NCBI GenBank assembly: GCA_022829145.1
Contig: CM040763.1
Span: 9,719,141 to 9,783,140 of the forward strand
DNA length: 64,000 bases
Source: Albula goreensis
Lineage: Eukaryota > Chordata > Actinopteri > Albuliformes > Albulidae
Direction of reading: 5' to 3'
In this document: piece by piece, positions 26,907-40,280 of the stretch
Position numbering within the stretch: position 1 is the first letter of the stretch
Layout of the letters: every line of letters begins with the position of its first letter
Program-made: the position numbers and the translations under genes
Notes under the pieces: model-generated
Told to the model about the DNA's origin: nothing
Database searches by the model: none
The model's input: only the letters and a program-made list of their open reading frames with translations

Positions 26907-29900
26907 CTGAGCCCATTGCCGTAGATGTATTGGTGAGCAAGCTCCTGATCTGCAGCCAGCACTCGAGGTTCGCTGCCAGTCTTGTAATGACTCATTATTC
27001 CTCTCCCATTCACCCGGCCAAACCGTTTCCAAGCCAAAAAATGCCAAAGAAAAAAACAAAAATGTGCATGCGGCATTCTGAATATCGACTGTGCGTCAGG
27101 CACGTTTTCTTTTATGCAGACTTTTCATTAGACATAAACGCTGTTCTCACATTATCGTCTGTCTCGCCTGTCCGACCTGAAAACCCAACACGCGCGTACG
27201 GTTTTCATGCTCTGTGGCGAGTATTGATTTTTTTTTTTTTTTTACTCTGAAAATTAAAGAAAAAGTTCCAGCGGCCTTGCTCTGTTTCGTGCCTATAACT
27301 CGAGAACAACCTGTCTCCCATAGCAACACTTTTCTCTTCTCTGCCGCATATCTATGCTAGGGAATAGTCTTGCTCATCCTCATAACTTTTTTTTTCATCT
27401 GTTCAATAATGGCTGGTGTCCTGTGAGTAGGTGTGTGTGGCAGGGGTCATGACCCTCCGCTTCTCATCTGATCTGGCTGTTTAGAGCTATCTGTGAACCA
27501 GCTGCCTGTTTCATCCCTCAAAACACAAAGACATTTTGATGCACTGCTGTTTTGGATTCTGACCAGCATGTTCAACTGCCCTGTATCTGCACCAATATTT
27601 ATTTTAATGTTATTGGACAGTAAAACTGTCCTTGTCTGCAATCATCGTAGTATTTTTGCGATGTTTTTTTTTTTCATTTTTTCCTTACGGAGAACCAGAG
27701 GATTTTGGGGGGAAAATGAAACGGCGTGATAGATTAATATTGATCTAGGAGTGTGCCGCTGCTTGGCTGTGCTGAAGGAAATCAAGCGTGAGCCTGTCTG
27801 TGAGGCTGTAGAAGTTAATTTAACAGAAGATAGTAACGGTTGTAGGTTGTGGGGGACGTGGGACGCCTGAAAACCTCCTCTGCGGCAGGAAATGTCAGGC
27901 GTGGCGGTAACCTGCTGTTTGACCGGCGGTGAACCGCTGCTTGGCCCTGCCGCGCCCAGCCTCTGCTCTGCATCCCGCAGTGCGCCCGACTCCTCCACTG
28001 CCAGCCCTACCACAGTGGCACCTCGCAGACTGCTTATCCCCTGATCTAAGATGACACATCTGTTTTAAAGATGACAGCAATGTCTGCAGGTGTCCAGCAT
28101 GTCTGCAGCTGTTGACAGAGGGTGACTTTCAGAGTTAGGTGTTTGTGAGGACTATAGCCCTCCTCCTTTGTCCCCCTTGGCGGATTCTTCCTGTCACCTT
28201 CCGACCTGGTTGGTGGATAACTGACTCTCTGTTATCCATAAGTACCTGCAGGTGAAGAGGGGAGCTATTTATTTGTCAGACAAGTATAATGATACCCCAG
28301 AAATGATTGTTTCCTGAAGCATCTTGTGGGAATGAAATGAAGTATCTGAAGGCAAAGAACATTAACTCACTAAGTTGACATCTTTCAAAATCTGACACAT
28401 TGTCCACTACCGCAAACAAAGATGACACAAAGCTTACTTACTTAAATACACCACTGTTTTAGAAGACACATTTAATAAGTAGACTTGCTCTGGCTTGGGA
28501 GGTGTGCAATGGCAAGCTGCTTTATTGCCTGGTATATCGATGAGGAAGGGTTTCTAATGGAGTAAAGGCAGAAGTACATTTAGCTTTTACCAGTCAAGTA
28601 TTGCACTGACAGACAGTTTGATACACGTGTCTGAGCTTTGCAGCAGGTTTTAAACTGTTGGACATTTGGATCATTCACTGTTCCTTTGCTTTTCACTTAG
28701 ACCACAACGTCATACAGCTGAATATAATGGGCTCCTTTCCCCCTGGCCTGATGATCAAGGTAATTGAATTGTTTAGAGACACTCACGAGTGCTCTGGCTT
28801 GCCATTCACTGTCGCTACCTGGAAAGCCGTGGGGAAAAATCCATCATGACAGTGCTCCCTGAGCAAGTGACATTATCAATGACGTGACTGAACCAGCGCA
28901 GACAAGAGGCTGCATCCTCTGTTCCTTGTCCTGTTGCTACTCCCTCCATTCTGCACAAATTAATGATGAGATCTAATTGCTGCAGAGCAATTGAGACCGA
29001 GGAGATGGATACATTAAAGTGCTGGGTTCAGTGCATCTCCCTACTGTTGGGAAGATACCCAGGAGGCCACATTGTAAGGGTTTCTGCTGACAGCGAGCTA
29101 CTCTTCAATCTATCCTACCTCTAATGCGAAGTCACTATTGATGCAAATTTTCGGCAGCTCACTGTGTGCGCCGCTGTGACTCAGACCAATATATGACGAA
29201 AAGTTTCTTTTTTAATGCTATTATAAAAAATTCTGGGACGGGATCAGATTTTTCAGCAGGCAGGCACCTGCACAGACGGCCGTTCTCCATCTGATGTATT
29301 CATTCATCTGTAGAGCCCCCTTCAACAGTTCTTCCATTAACATGCTATGCTAATGTTGTGAACATTTCTTTCACATGATAATGCACTCCTCCAGTTTTAA
29401 TGAGATGCTTACAATAAGGTAGAGTTATTCACAGCACATCTGAACTCTCTTTGTGGTTTTCAATTACATGCAAGCTGTCTGTCATTTCCTTTGAGAGCAG
29501 GAAGAAAATATAATAATGATGATGATTATTATTATTATTATTGGAAAAAATCATGAGCTGCCAGACCTCCTTTACATTAATAACAAAAATACACCCTGTA
29601 CTATAAAATATTCAAAGAGCCTGGGGTACGCACTTTTAGATGTAGTCAGTTTTGTCATGCATCATTAATCACAAGGACAAAATGTATGAAATACATGTAC
29701 TAAATATGAGTGCAAATATGGAGGCATTCATTTGTTGAGGATTCACTTGATGGGTATTTAAACTCAATTACAACCAATATATCTCTGCAAATATATCTCA
29801 GGTATTGTCGTTAACAGTTTTTTTTTTCACCCGTAAACTTGTAGTACATTTTTCCCTTTTGTGTCATATGTAGAATTCAGGAGTATATCTCAAATGTGAT

Positions 29901-31226
29901 AAAAAAATATGTCAATGATTTCATGACTGACCTCAAAAGTACCACAGTCTTTAGAGAGTGATGTATCTTAGTAATGGGAAGAGTTTTGATCACACAGCTG
30001 CTTGTAAAAACTGTAATACGATGCAATACTATAGAGCTGTGTTAGTCAAGGACAGCCATGTCTCTTTCTTCCTCTGTTCATAATTAACTGGCCCAAACAT
30101 TTCTTTTATCTGAAATATTTGCTATTTGCTGAAGATATGAATGGAGACTGTTCTTGTCTCACTATATAAATCTTCAGCTGTAGTTTAATCTGTGAGTGAA
30201 CTATTGTTGATGCACACAGCCACAGTGTGGATATGATTCCATGCACATTGACCCCTAAGGAGCATTGCTCAGCCATGCTAACGATGCTCTCTGCATGCTT
30301 CCACCACCCTCGGAGAAGTCATAACAGCTCTAAAACCTCACCATTTTCACTTCGTCCCAATCCCCAAGTTTCATCCAAATCTGTCGATAACTTATTATCC
30401 TGTTCAGACAGAGTGGCCGAGAGACAGTGGTCCAATCACACTGCCTCTGCATCTCCTGGCTCAGGGGGCAGAGACTGCACACATTATGGAGAGTGATTCA
30501 GAGAGATGGTGGAAAAGAAGAATGGAAAGACTGCTCAAATTAAAGGTTTCAGACCAATCATTTAATCCATCACAATCTGTCACTGCAATTTCCACAAAGT
30601 CTTATTAAAGCAAAGCACTGGGACATGAATGACAAATTATATACCAAAACAAAAAGCAAAATATGTATATACAAAGACGTTAAAGAAAGTCAGAAGTTGG
30701 TGTCAATCGGCAATATTATTCTCATAATGTAAACATTAAAATATGTGAACCATACACAGGTTTAGAGTAAAGCACAACAATTTTTTGCCTTAGCAACAAA
30801 CAAATGTACCTTTCTTGCACCTTGCTCCTCGCCTTATATCAATAATATGATTTGCCTTCCAAAACTCAGTCAAATACTATTTGAGGACAATACTATCAGT
30901 GACTCTTGGAAATAACTATTTTGGTGTAGGCAATACTGTGTTTGAATGACAGCATGACTAATACATTTTTAAAGGCTGAGCAGTATAGTGGACTGAGCCT
31001 GCGGTACTGCCAGCCTGACTCTGTTGCTGACCTCTCCTTGCCCAGCAGGATGCAGGATGTCCTAAGCAGAACACAGCTCCGGCACGGCGGGGCTGGCGGC
31101 CCAGCTGTGGACACACTGGGCCAGTGGCAGGAGAGGGGCGTAATGGTGTTGACTGATGTTGAGCACCATGACCCTGGTGATTAATTCCGGGAGACTGCAT
31201 GTCCCACCCGCCCTAACACCCCTCCC
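26906..31226. other. intergenic, no gene seen
   Basis: Includes T-runs at 27,229-27,243, an ATG/ATT trinucleotide-rich patch at 29,510-29,541, a 7-bp-arm palindrome at 28,975-28,992, and a GC-richer block at 27.85-28.0 kb. The 28.86-29.33 kb stretch is repeat-poor and could be a conserved non-coding element. No exon is supported. Confidence 0.45.
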
Positions 31227-31253
31227 CCAATTACCATGTTGCATGGTAATTGG
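31227..31253. promoter_or_regulatory. perfect palindrome with RFX-like half-sites
   Basis: The 12-bp arms CCAATTACCATG and CATGGTAATTGG flank a 3-bp spacer TTG without mismatch. The inner part resembles an imperfect X-box (RFX) palindrome, and the ends include CCAAT and AATTGG. It follows a C-rich tract. A binding role is inferred, not shown. Confidence 0.5.
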
Positions 31254-34191
31254 TTCTTTCACAGATTTAGGTGACAGGTTGTGAATTTAAATACATTTTT
31301 CCTCTATGTTTAGAGAGGAAATTGAAACAGGAAAAAGGATAAGGGGGAAACAAACATAAAAGCGACAATTTTTTCCTGTGTTGTGTGTTTCAGGCAGTTT
31401 GAGCCAAAGCGCACTAAGATTGTCATTGATTTTAATTCAATTAACCGCTGTGGAATGGGCAAAACCATGCAGTGAATCCGTTCAGACATAGCTTTGATTT
31501 CTTCCTTGCGCGCTAAAGGAATTTGAATGTTTCTTCATTGAAACGCAATATGAAATATAAAAATCTATGAAATGTGAAAGTTAGTGTAGTATAGAGTCAA
31601 TTTAATGTGACACACACAACTAAGTTTTAGGGTACATAGGTTTGCACAGCAGAGAGTGATATTTTTTAAAGCATAATTCTAATCCGTTGGTTGTAAATTT
31701 CTTGAAAAGGGAATGGTAGAGGATAGAATTTCCCCAAGGAATAAGATTTGTCTCGCCATCATGTGAAAAAACACATGCAGCCAATGTTGTAACTCCTTTT
31801 CACAGAAATCTTTGTATTTAATGTGCCAATGGGCCTTTTAACTGCACAGACACATTATCAGTGTACCAAATGTCTGTTCCTCTTTAATCTTGTCACATGC
31901 TTCTGTTTGGAAAAACTGAAAATAAAAAATAGAGAAGAGAATCTTCCTCTCGCCCTGCTGGTACTGTTTTGAGTGGGAACAAGTAACAGTGTTTCTTATC
32001 ACCTTAGCAAAATTGAGTGGGGTGGTAGTGTCTAATGACGGTCTGGCCACATGCCTGTTGAAACCTGATTATCTTTTTGAATTGTGGCAGTTGTGCCTCT
32101 TTGATGGAAAGCTTTCCCTCTGTTCCTCACTGATCCTGAATCCTCAGCGGTAGCAGTTGCATTTCGGTTTACTACAACACGAGTTGTTGCCAAGAAACCC
32201 TGCAGTCTGGAAATTTGAAAGGTGGTGTCTACTTTGCTGTTGTACTCAGTCAGAAAGAATTACAGATGTGAAAATAATAGTTCAGATGGTTGATGTTTCT
32301 TTGGATTTGAGGCGTGAGATCTGAAGTACCTGGATGTCTTTGAATTGTCAAATTCTATAAAGACATTATGAATTAGAATTTCAAAACCAGAAGAGAGGAA
32401 AAAAGATCAACAGAAGCCCTGAAAAGAACAGCCAAGACTATGCTGGTGGGGCAGAAAAAAAAGATATTTCCATTTTCTATACTCTTTACAAGTGACAAAG
32501 TAATCGATTGCCAGTCTCTTATGTTGAAGATATTAATATGGCGAAATGCGTAAGTTGTGAGAGCTCTTAGAAGTTGCCCTCAAGCCCCCTCTCTCCAACT
32601 CCCTCTCTTACTTCTCTGTCAGATGTTGTCCTTCACTCTCTTCAATGTGTTTGGGTTTTAGATCTTCTCTTAACATTTCTAAGGCGCTCTCCAGTCCACT
32701 CACACACAGAGAACACACAAAGGGCATCTCTGTCTATTCAGATATTCCTTTACTCAGATTGTTATTGAAACTGTACTCTTCCTCAAGATTAAACAGTTGC
32801 CGGATACAAGCAGTTGATGAATTTAACAGCACAATATTTAAATTAATACTGCTGGTTTCATTTTGACCATGATGCGTGTGTGGTTGAGAGGGGCTTCTCT
32901 CTCGTATAAGCTATCACTCATACACATGATGACAGCCATTGTGATGCCTAGCGGATCTTACATATTGTAGGGTCTATGAAGTATTAAAAATCTTGTGTTT
33001 CAGTGCTAATTAAAAATAATGCAGTTTAACTCCACTGTCCAGAAATGGCCACATGTAAAATCTGAAATGCCAATAATGACATCTCAGTTAAGAGGTGATG
33101 AATCTGTACCACTCCAGCCACAGAGAACAAAAGAATGTTTCACTGCGTAGAGTTACAAACGCACAGTGTCTCTGTGATACTCTCAGTGTAGCGAAGGCCT
33201 GTTATTTGTTCTGCCCTCTTTTCCAGTCCTTAAATAATTTCTCTGTCAGCCGTATGATTCACTGGAGTGCAGTCTGTCTCCCGGTTTCACACCAGCTGAC
33301 ACCGTACTGCTGATGAACGAGTTTTCCCACAAACCCTGAAATATGGATGCAGGTGCCTCAGATTGCCAGGCGTCCTACACTCACAGATGCTGCTTAAAAG
33401 TCTGTCCCTAAACCTCTTCCTCCCCAACAAAAGGGAGCAGTCAGCAGTTCAGTTTTTACCTCTCTGAATTATCTGAGGTTGATACTGCTGGAAAATGTAG
33501 GAGTAAAATATTTAGAGTGATGTTTGTAGACATATTTCATGTCTCGCTTGAGTGGTCATTGCAGTTCTTTTATCAAATAAGTGGTCACATGGTACTGCAT
33601 GAGAGAAAAGTAAGACAGGGTCATTTTCAGACCATTTACAATAGTATAATTCTTAGGTGCTTGCAGTGGTGTAATGGATAAGCTGGAATTTTGATTTTAA
33701 GAGGGCAAGAGGAGTGTGTTGTCTTTGAATTGACTATTTGCATTTGCAATAAAAGGTATTTTTGTCTATTCATTTCATTTCAAAATGCATATCACAGACT
33801 TGCATTCATTTTTGTAACAGCACCAGTGTTGATGTTGTGGAATGCTGATGTTTACAGGTATAGTGCAAAGGTCCCCTTCTGTGTAATTATATCATAACTT
33901 GATTGTCAACAACAGGACATCACTGATTAGCTGCAAATTGGTAATATTGAGTCAGATGGTATAAAGCAAAGGGCATGGAAGTTTTGAATAGCTCATTTGT
34001 GTGTTCAAAGATTATGTTACACAGTAGATATAACATTCTAATGCTTGTGATTACATTTATTCCTTAATCTGTGTATCAGTGACCCATGCATTGAATTTGT
34101 TATTGTGTTGTAATCCATGCACCAATTAGAATGCAATATATTACTGCACTGAAATCAGCCATGCAGCTAATTAGCTTCATAAGCATGAGGG
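31254..34191. other. intergenic, no gene seen
   Basis: AT-rich, with a pyrimidine tract ending in CAG before an ATG at 32.62 kb that opens only 13 codons. No coding exon is supported. Confidence 0.5.
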
Positions 34192-34238
34192 ATTTTCTGT
34201 GTGATTGTTAGAATAACATTTTCTGCGTGATTGTTAGA
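34192..34238 (+). repeat. tandem duplication, 26-bp period
   Basis: The 21-bp unit starting ATTTTCTGTGTGATTG (34,192-34,212) is repeated at 34,218-34,238 with one substitution. It is a recent local duplication in AT-rich sequence. Confidence 0.85.
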
Positions 34239-37200
34239 TTAGCTAATCCATGTTGTTGGTGGACAGCCAGTTGGTGTTTGATATTGAAAGAGCTAACACA
34301 TCTCTGTACAACCTGTTGAATGACTTTTTGTTTGGTAAATGATGATGCAAAAATATGAAATAAAAATGCTGGGTTGATAATAATTCATGTTTGATAATAG
34401 TTATGTGTTATGATGTATAGAATATATAATTATGTTGTATATGATAAATATAAAATTATAAAGTTCGTCTCAAATGCAGTTATAAGGAGCTAAACAATAC
34501 CATATATAATGGAGTATGATGAATAAGCAGTATTGATATTTCAATAGCACTTTGTATAAACCATTGCTAATGTACAATAAATGATGTTCTGGGAATAATT
34601 AAACAGAATTATGGAAGAGCTTCAGAATTTGTCTTCCTTTTGTCTACTTCTTGGTTCTGTTGCTGTTAGTTTTGGTATTGCTGATCTGTCAAAACCGTAA
34701 AGTTTTTCCACTGTCGTCAAGTGATTGTGCTTCTGATTATGTGTGCTCAAGTAAGATTGTGTTTTTCAGGCCTGATTTTGCTGTATACTGTTTGTTTTCC
34801 CCTCTGGGTAATCCTTTGCATAAATAATAAAATATCAGTAGGGTCTGCTGTAGACTGAAACACTGGGACAGCAAGATGCATTGTTGGCATCTCATAATTT
34901 ATCATTTTAAATTCTGTGGAGTGATGGGGGAAATAAATCTGAAGTATTACTGATATAAAACTACCAGAGGAACATTTCATTAATGATTCAACATGTCTTA
35001 TCCACCTTGATGCACATCACAAAGTATTGCTATTTACAACGGATCTATCAATTTGCCAAGCCTTTCTCAATCTGCTTCGTGCTGTTGTTCTAACTGAAAC
35101 CATTTCTTTACGTCTTTTATGTACATTATGATTTTTTTCACTTGAAAAGTTACCTATAGGAAATGTATATTAAAACAACAAAGCAGTATGAGACAATGCA
35201 TGAGGTGCAGTATATCCTTCCTAAAGGGACTTAGATGGAAAATAAATATTTAGTGAGATAATGTGCAGATGGGCCTGTAGGTGTATTACATAGCCAATCG
35301 AACAGACTGCTGGTTTGTGGTGGGAGAACAGATTACATGGCAGATCCTCATAGTTCCGATAGTCTGAGAGACATGATTCATTTCTGACCCCGTTTTATAC
35401 CTTGTCTCCAATTGTATAATAATCTTAACTCAGAACATACATGGGTTAGTTGTGCATCTGGGTATGTTTTTAAATTACAATACTTTGTATTTAATCTTTG
35501 AATTTGAAAGCACAAAACTGCTGCTCCATTTAGAAAAACATTGTTTTGTGTGGAAGTGATAAGACATTGACAGAGCTTTATGCATTGCAAAAACACACAA
35601 GTGCATATAGAAACTGGCTCTCAAGGCATATTCCCATAATTTTTTCTGTGCTCTTGTTTATAAAATAGTAGACGCCATTTGTTAGTGTCTCCAACAGTCA
35701 CATATGTAACCAGTATAGATAGTACATACATAGGAAAACACACATAGACACTGCATTTGTAGAGAAACTTGCGGTGGAGCTGCAGTCATATCGATATTGT
35801 AGTGTCTGGAGATGAGAAGACATAGCATTGATTGCATGTAACAGAAAACAACACAACCTTGCCAGGTTGTTATTGGAGTAGTAACCACTGACAAAAAATT
35901 CACTCTCTGATGACACATAGATAAACTTCATTACATGAGAGATGCAACTGCGTAATGATGCAGTCCAGTAATGAGGATGCTGCGTCCACCTATTAGCGGC
36001 CGGCAGGACTAGCAGAGCTTTAGTCTGGCTTCGCTGTGTTCAATTCCCAGCCCTCTACTTGGTCTTAAATTCTTAAATGTTTGACCAAGTATATCTCTGC
36101 TGAACTCATGGCATTTGATAGAAATTGTCAGCGGATATAGCCGCACCTCTCATAGCTTAGCATTTGCACTACTTAAAGCCTTGCTAAATGAACAGGGAAC
36201 TGGGAAGTGGTATAAGGTATAAAAGGATGCCATATAGACAGATGTCGGAGAGTTTCATATTAGCTTTAGTGCTGATGCTTTAAAGTGTGAAATAGCCAGA
36301 GGACCTAAAGAAAGTGAATTATTAATGATTTGGTATGCATTGCTCCTATTCCCATCTACACATGGTAACGATCTACACCAGTATGTGGGTAATAGGGATG
36401 CAGGTCTCATAAGTATTTCCTGTAAGTCAAAGTATGTTCAGAGAAGGCCAGGGGCACTGGTTAATTATGAAAAACTCTAAAATAAGCCACCAATTTTTTA
36501 AAGACATTTAGTTCTTTTGCTAATTTCAAAGCATATTGATGTGTTAGAGAGACTTGAACCTTGATCAGGGAATATTAAGCAAGAGCTGGTCTGCAAGGCA
36601 TTCTGACGAAGGCCCCAATCAACAATTAATGAATATACCCTCTGCTTTTTATTTTTTTTTCCTCTAACTTGGTCAGTGCAGCGAGTTGGAAAACTGTAAC
36701 AGCATGGATGTCAAGCATTATGCTGTGATTTGTGTTCGGTATGAGTTGCTCCCGCTCCCCTATGCATATGCTAAAGATTGATACTAATGACACTGATAGC
36801 ACCAGTGCTGTCCCTGTGTTGGATGGCATATCAGAGTACTGTGTCCCAGCAGTGATTCAGCATGGCATTGCCACCCCACTGTACATTCTGGCTCTGTTTT
36901 GGGCCACAAGCCTTTGAAGCAAAAATTGACATTGCAGTAAATTAAAAAAGGAAGTATGCTACTGTCCTGATGTGACAGATATCAGTATTAACCTCCATGC
37001 CCAGAGACCACATTAGGGAGTCAGAAAATGCACCCAAAATACACCCCCGGCAGTTAGCTTTTGATCCAAAAATAATTCATGGGCAAATAATTATGGTTTG
37101 TGATAATTAAATACAGCTGAATTAAAAACCACTTAATTTTTGCTCCATCTTTAAAGTAAAGTCTTTCTGAGCATACAGTGCCACTTTTTTTTTTTTTTTT

Positions 37201-38862
37201 TTACACTTTTACTCATTTCCCAAGTTAAATCGCCTTTCTTTCCCCTCTTCATTCTCCCAATGGCAGGCTGTACCTGCAGTCATTCCAAGCAAACTGTTCT
37301 TTGGGGCACATTTGCATGTTGTGGGAGAGACAGCTCTCAAGGCACGATCAATCCGGCACATTGCAAAATGCCCTTGATGATTAGCCAGTCTGCTTCCTTG
37401 CAAATACACTTGGAGGCAGATAGCAGAGCAGTGTTTGTATACCTAACCAGTCTGGGGCTTCCACTGCCAGACTTCCCATGCTCAAGGCAGGACCTTCTCT
37501 GCTGCTTGCCATCAGATGCGAAAGCGTGTCCATGTCCCAAAGCACAACAATCTTGTGGACTAAAGACTAAGAAAACTGGATGGTTTACACCACTGCTATG
37601 CCAAGGACTTGCAAAAAACACCATCTGGAAAGAACAGGTTGACGGATTTCCAATTTTCAATTATTGGAACATTAAACAAAGCTTAGATTGTGGCCCCTTT
37701 GTAATCAAGATATGTTAGAAGGATTGCACTTATTTATATTAGATGATAAAAATCCAATATATAAAGTCTAAATGTATCTTTGCTAAGGTTGTTTTATTTA
37801 TTCAGATGAACAGTGAGCAAATTCACTCCAAACTGTGCATGCAATATTCTCATTTTTAAAGTCATGTTTCGCTTTATTCATACATCAAAAGCTTAATTTT
37901 ACTGAGGGGTAATCTCATTCTTTTTTATGTGAATGGTTTTGGAAACAGCGGCTGATGCCATTGATATAGCCTGCGTGTTCCACCAAATTCCCACAGCAAA
38001 TCAAAATGATCTCCAAAAGAAAAAATAATGGATGCTCTCAAGACCTATTGTTTTGCTTGTTCACTTTAATGGATGTTTATACTGTGCTATTCCACTTGCT
38101 TAATTGACTCCCACTAATCTGGAAAAGCCATGCTGTTTCTGTTGAAATGTACATTGTTTATCAATTAACAAGTTGCTCAACTTCTCCCTTTTATATCTGT
38201 ATTGCCAGCACCCTAAGGTATTGTGTGTAGCTGAAATTGTTTTGCATTTCCTGTGTTTCATTGTTCAGTGAGATTTCTAATTCCTTTAGAATAACAGCAT
38301 CCTTTGTTGGCAGGGGTTCAGCAACCTCTGATGGGCCTACATCCATATCTTGCAAATGAAAACCAGTACTGGCCAGCGGCTAAATGGCACGGCCTCCAAA
38401 CGACAAACCTCCTTCCCTTCAGAAAAGACGAGAAAAGCTGCACATTTTAAATCTCTGCACAGCTTTCTTTGCACCCCAACAATGTATTATTATTTTTTGC
38501 TTATGTACTTCCATAAGCGGCTTTTCAGAATTATATGGGGAATTATCTAAAGCGTTACATCATCAGCTACCATTGAGCATAGAATATAAGATTATAGACT
38601 GGGAAAAGGCATGCTGTAAATATTTAACTCCTCTTGTTGACTCATAACAATAACATAATGGTATGAGGAGATTGGGCTACATGACCATAATGTATGGCAG
38701 TATGTTATCCATTCTGTTTTCAGAGCTCCACAGTATGGATGGCATGTATTCATGTGTTCCAAATGAATTGAGTGCATGATGAATATCACAATGGAAAGAC
38801 TCTATTCTCATGCCCTCAGTGAGGTGGACTATCACATAAGATTTGCGAGGTAACCGAAGGTC
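34239..38862. other. intergenic, no gene seen
   Basis: Very AT-rich around 34.3-34.6 kb. A tRNA-like relic may lie near 35,985-36,060: a B-box GTTCAATTCC near 36,039 follows an A-box-like TAGCAGAGC near 36,012, but the spacing is short. The longest chance open frame outside tenm2 here is 37,260-37,718 on the plus strand; it resembles no known protein. A 17-nt T-run sits near 37,186-37,202. Confidence 0.45.
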
Positions 38863-39140
38863 TCAGAGTGAAGGGATGGGGCAGTGGTGGAGGCTTCCGG
38901 AACCCAGCACTGGAGTTCTGAGTCTAATGTAAGCTGTGACCAGTAGAAAGTGGAGGTAAATGAGGACAGGTGAGATGTGTAAGTTTAAGTAGGTTGTAGA
39001 CAAGGTGAACAGCAGTATTCTGACTCTGTCTGTGAGAGAGACCCAGTAGCTCATGCTGGGAGACCAGCAATTATAGCTACAATAGTCCATGTGAGAAAGT
39101 ATAAGGGCTTGGACTGTGAGCTTGAGGTGAGACAAGGAAG
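38863..39140 (-). pseudogene. decayed LINE reverse-transcriptase C-terminal fragment
   Basis: The minus-strand frame from 39,135 downward reads VQALILSHMDYC, then ISPVLIYLHFLLVTAYIRLR and TPVLG. This matches the order of the C-terminal part of L2/CR1-type LINE reverse transcriptases, which typically read LxxSRLDYCN, then TPLLxxLHWLPVxxRIxFKT. Key Trp and Pro residues of the LHWLPV motif are replaced. It is a fragment (~90 codons) of a dead non-LTR element; exact clade cannot be set by eye. Confidence 0.6.
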
Positions 39141-39600
39141 TGAGAATTAGACATATGCTTTAGAATGCTGCAGTTGTTCTTAACCATCATCCAGCAAAGG
39201 TACATGAGTCACAAAATGGTGCTACAGACAGCTTTCTCCACAAATGTGACAGCACACAGCAATGGTTAACTAAATAGCCTAAAGTCTTTATAGAAATGTA
39301 TACATTTTCCTGAAAACATTTATAGATATGTGTTGTCCAGCCATCAATTCCAGTTTAATTGACTACTGAATAAGCATTGCTGTACCAGTAAGATGCATGT
39401 CAAATATTTATGACCAATGCAATTCTGTGAGATGAAATAGTGTAGTGATAGAATTTAGAATATACTATATATAACACATTTCTAAATGAGGTTTGTGTTT
39501 TAAATGAATTATTCTGCTTATATGGTAATTTTCAAAATGTGATGTGATGGCAGAACTATGGTTGAGAAACAGGGATATAGAAGAAAAACCTACAGCTATA

Positions 39601-39790
39601 TAGCCTCAGTGAAAGGACAGTTTGTAAGCTAGTGTCACACCAAGGACTCTGGTGTCTGAGCAATAGACACTGTTGTGTTAGCAGGACTACCAGAGATCTT
39701 AGATGGATTAGGATCGGGAGGTCGAGCAGCTCAATTTCAGGCAGCTGTGAGTTATTGATAATGATTAGTCATCCTGTTTGAGATGTCACT
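39601..39790 (+). repeat. probable fish-type interspersed repeat (decayed)
   Basis: The stretch GTGTCACACCAAGGACTCT, then GAGCAGCTCAATTTCAGGCA and GAGATGTCACTAA, resembles a repeat widespread in fish genomes that often accompanies the LINE fragment type found just upstream. The match is from memory and diverged. Confidence 0.35.
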
Positions 39791-40224
39791 AACGTTCCAA
39801 TGTATGACCTTCAGGTACAGTGCATTCATAAAGTTTTCCACTTCCACTTCCATCGCTGCACAGCTTCATCCTCTCTTCGCGGCGAGCGGTGACTGTGCTC
39901 TGTCCCTGTTGTGTCCGTTCTGTTACTCTGTGCTATCAGAACCATGAATTTCCCCCTGTGCTCTATCCCAGCTATGCTCTGCACATATCCTTTATGTAGC
40001 TGCAGGTGATGACTGACACCATGACCGATTCTGAAAAAAGTAATGCAGATACTAAAACACGGTTATATAAAAGCTTTAGAAGAGGTCTGACTTCAGCAAA
40101 CTACAAGATGGTGCAACTGAAGACTTTCAGAAACTGGAGCAGAAAGTTTAGCTGCATTTAGCTTTAATCAAGGCTTGTTTGGGATCTCTGGACTCTGCTG
40201 TAATTGGAATGGAAGGCTTGAGAT
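39791..40224. other. intergenic between repeat relics
   Basis: No gene seen. It may be the interior of the same repeat block, but nothing in it is recognisable. Confidence 0.35.
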
Positions 40225-40280
40225 CATCTCCTCAGTTAAGGGTGTTTGCTGAACAAATAATGTAAATGTAATTCATTTCA
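40225..40280 (-). repeat. decayed copy of fish-type repeat end
   Basis: GTTAAGGGTGTTTGCTGAAC followed by AATAATGTAAATGTAA resembles the opposite-strand form of the repeat at 12,567-12,645, whose usual form is AGAGCGTCTGCTAAATGA then AATGTAATGTAA. Heavily diverged. Confidence 0.4.

Noticed and set aside
26741-27250. Several 86-141-codon frames across the GT array
   Set aside because: Repeat-driven; every frame and strand stays open because the GT/CA array contains no stop codons.
32574-32660. Pyrimidine tract with CAG followed by ATG
   Set aside because: The frame closes after 13 codons and shows no similarity.
35985-36060. Possible tRNA gene or SINE head with a perfect B-box
   Set aside because: A-box is weak and the A-to-B spacing is short; no cloverleaf can be drawn. 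Kept only as a note in the intergenic entry.
37260-37718. 152-codon plus-strand open frame, among the longest outside tenm2 and the simple repeats
   Set aside because: No recognisable domain, cysteine-rich composition is irregular, a 107-codon frame overlaps it on the other strand, and a frame of this length is expected by chance in 64 kb.
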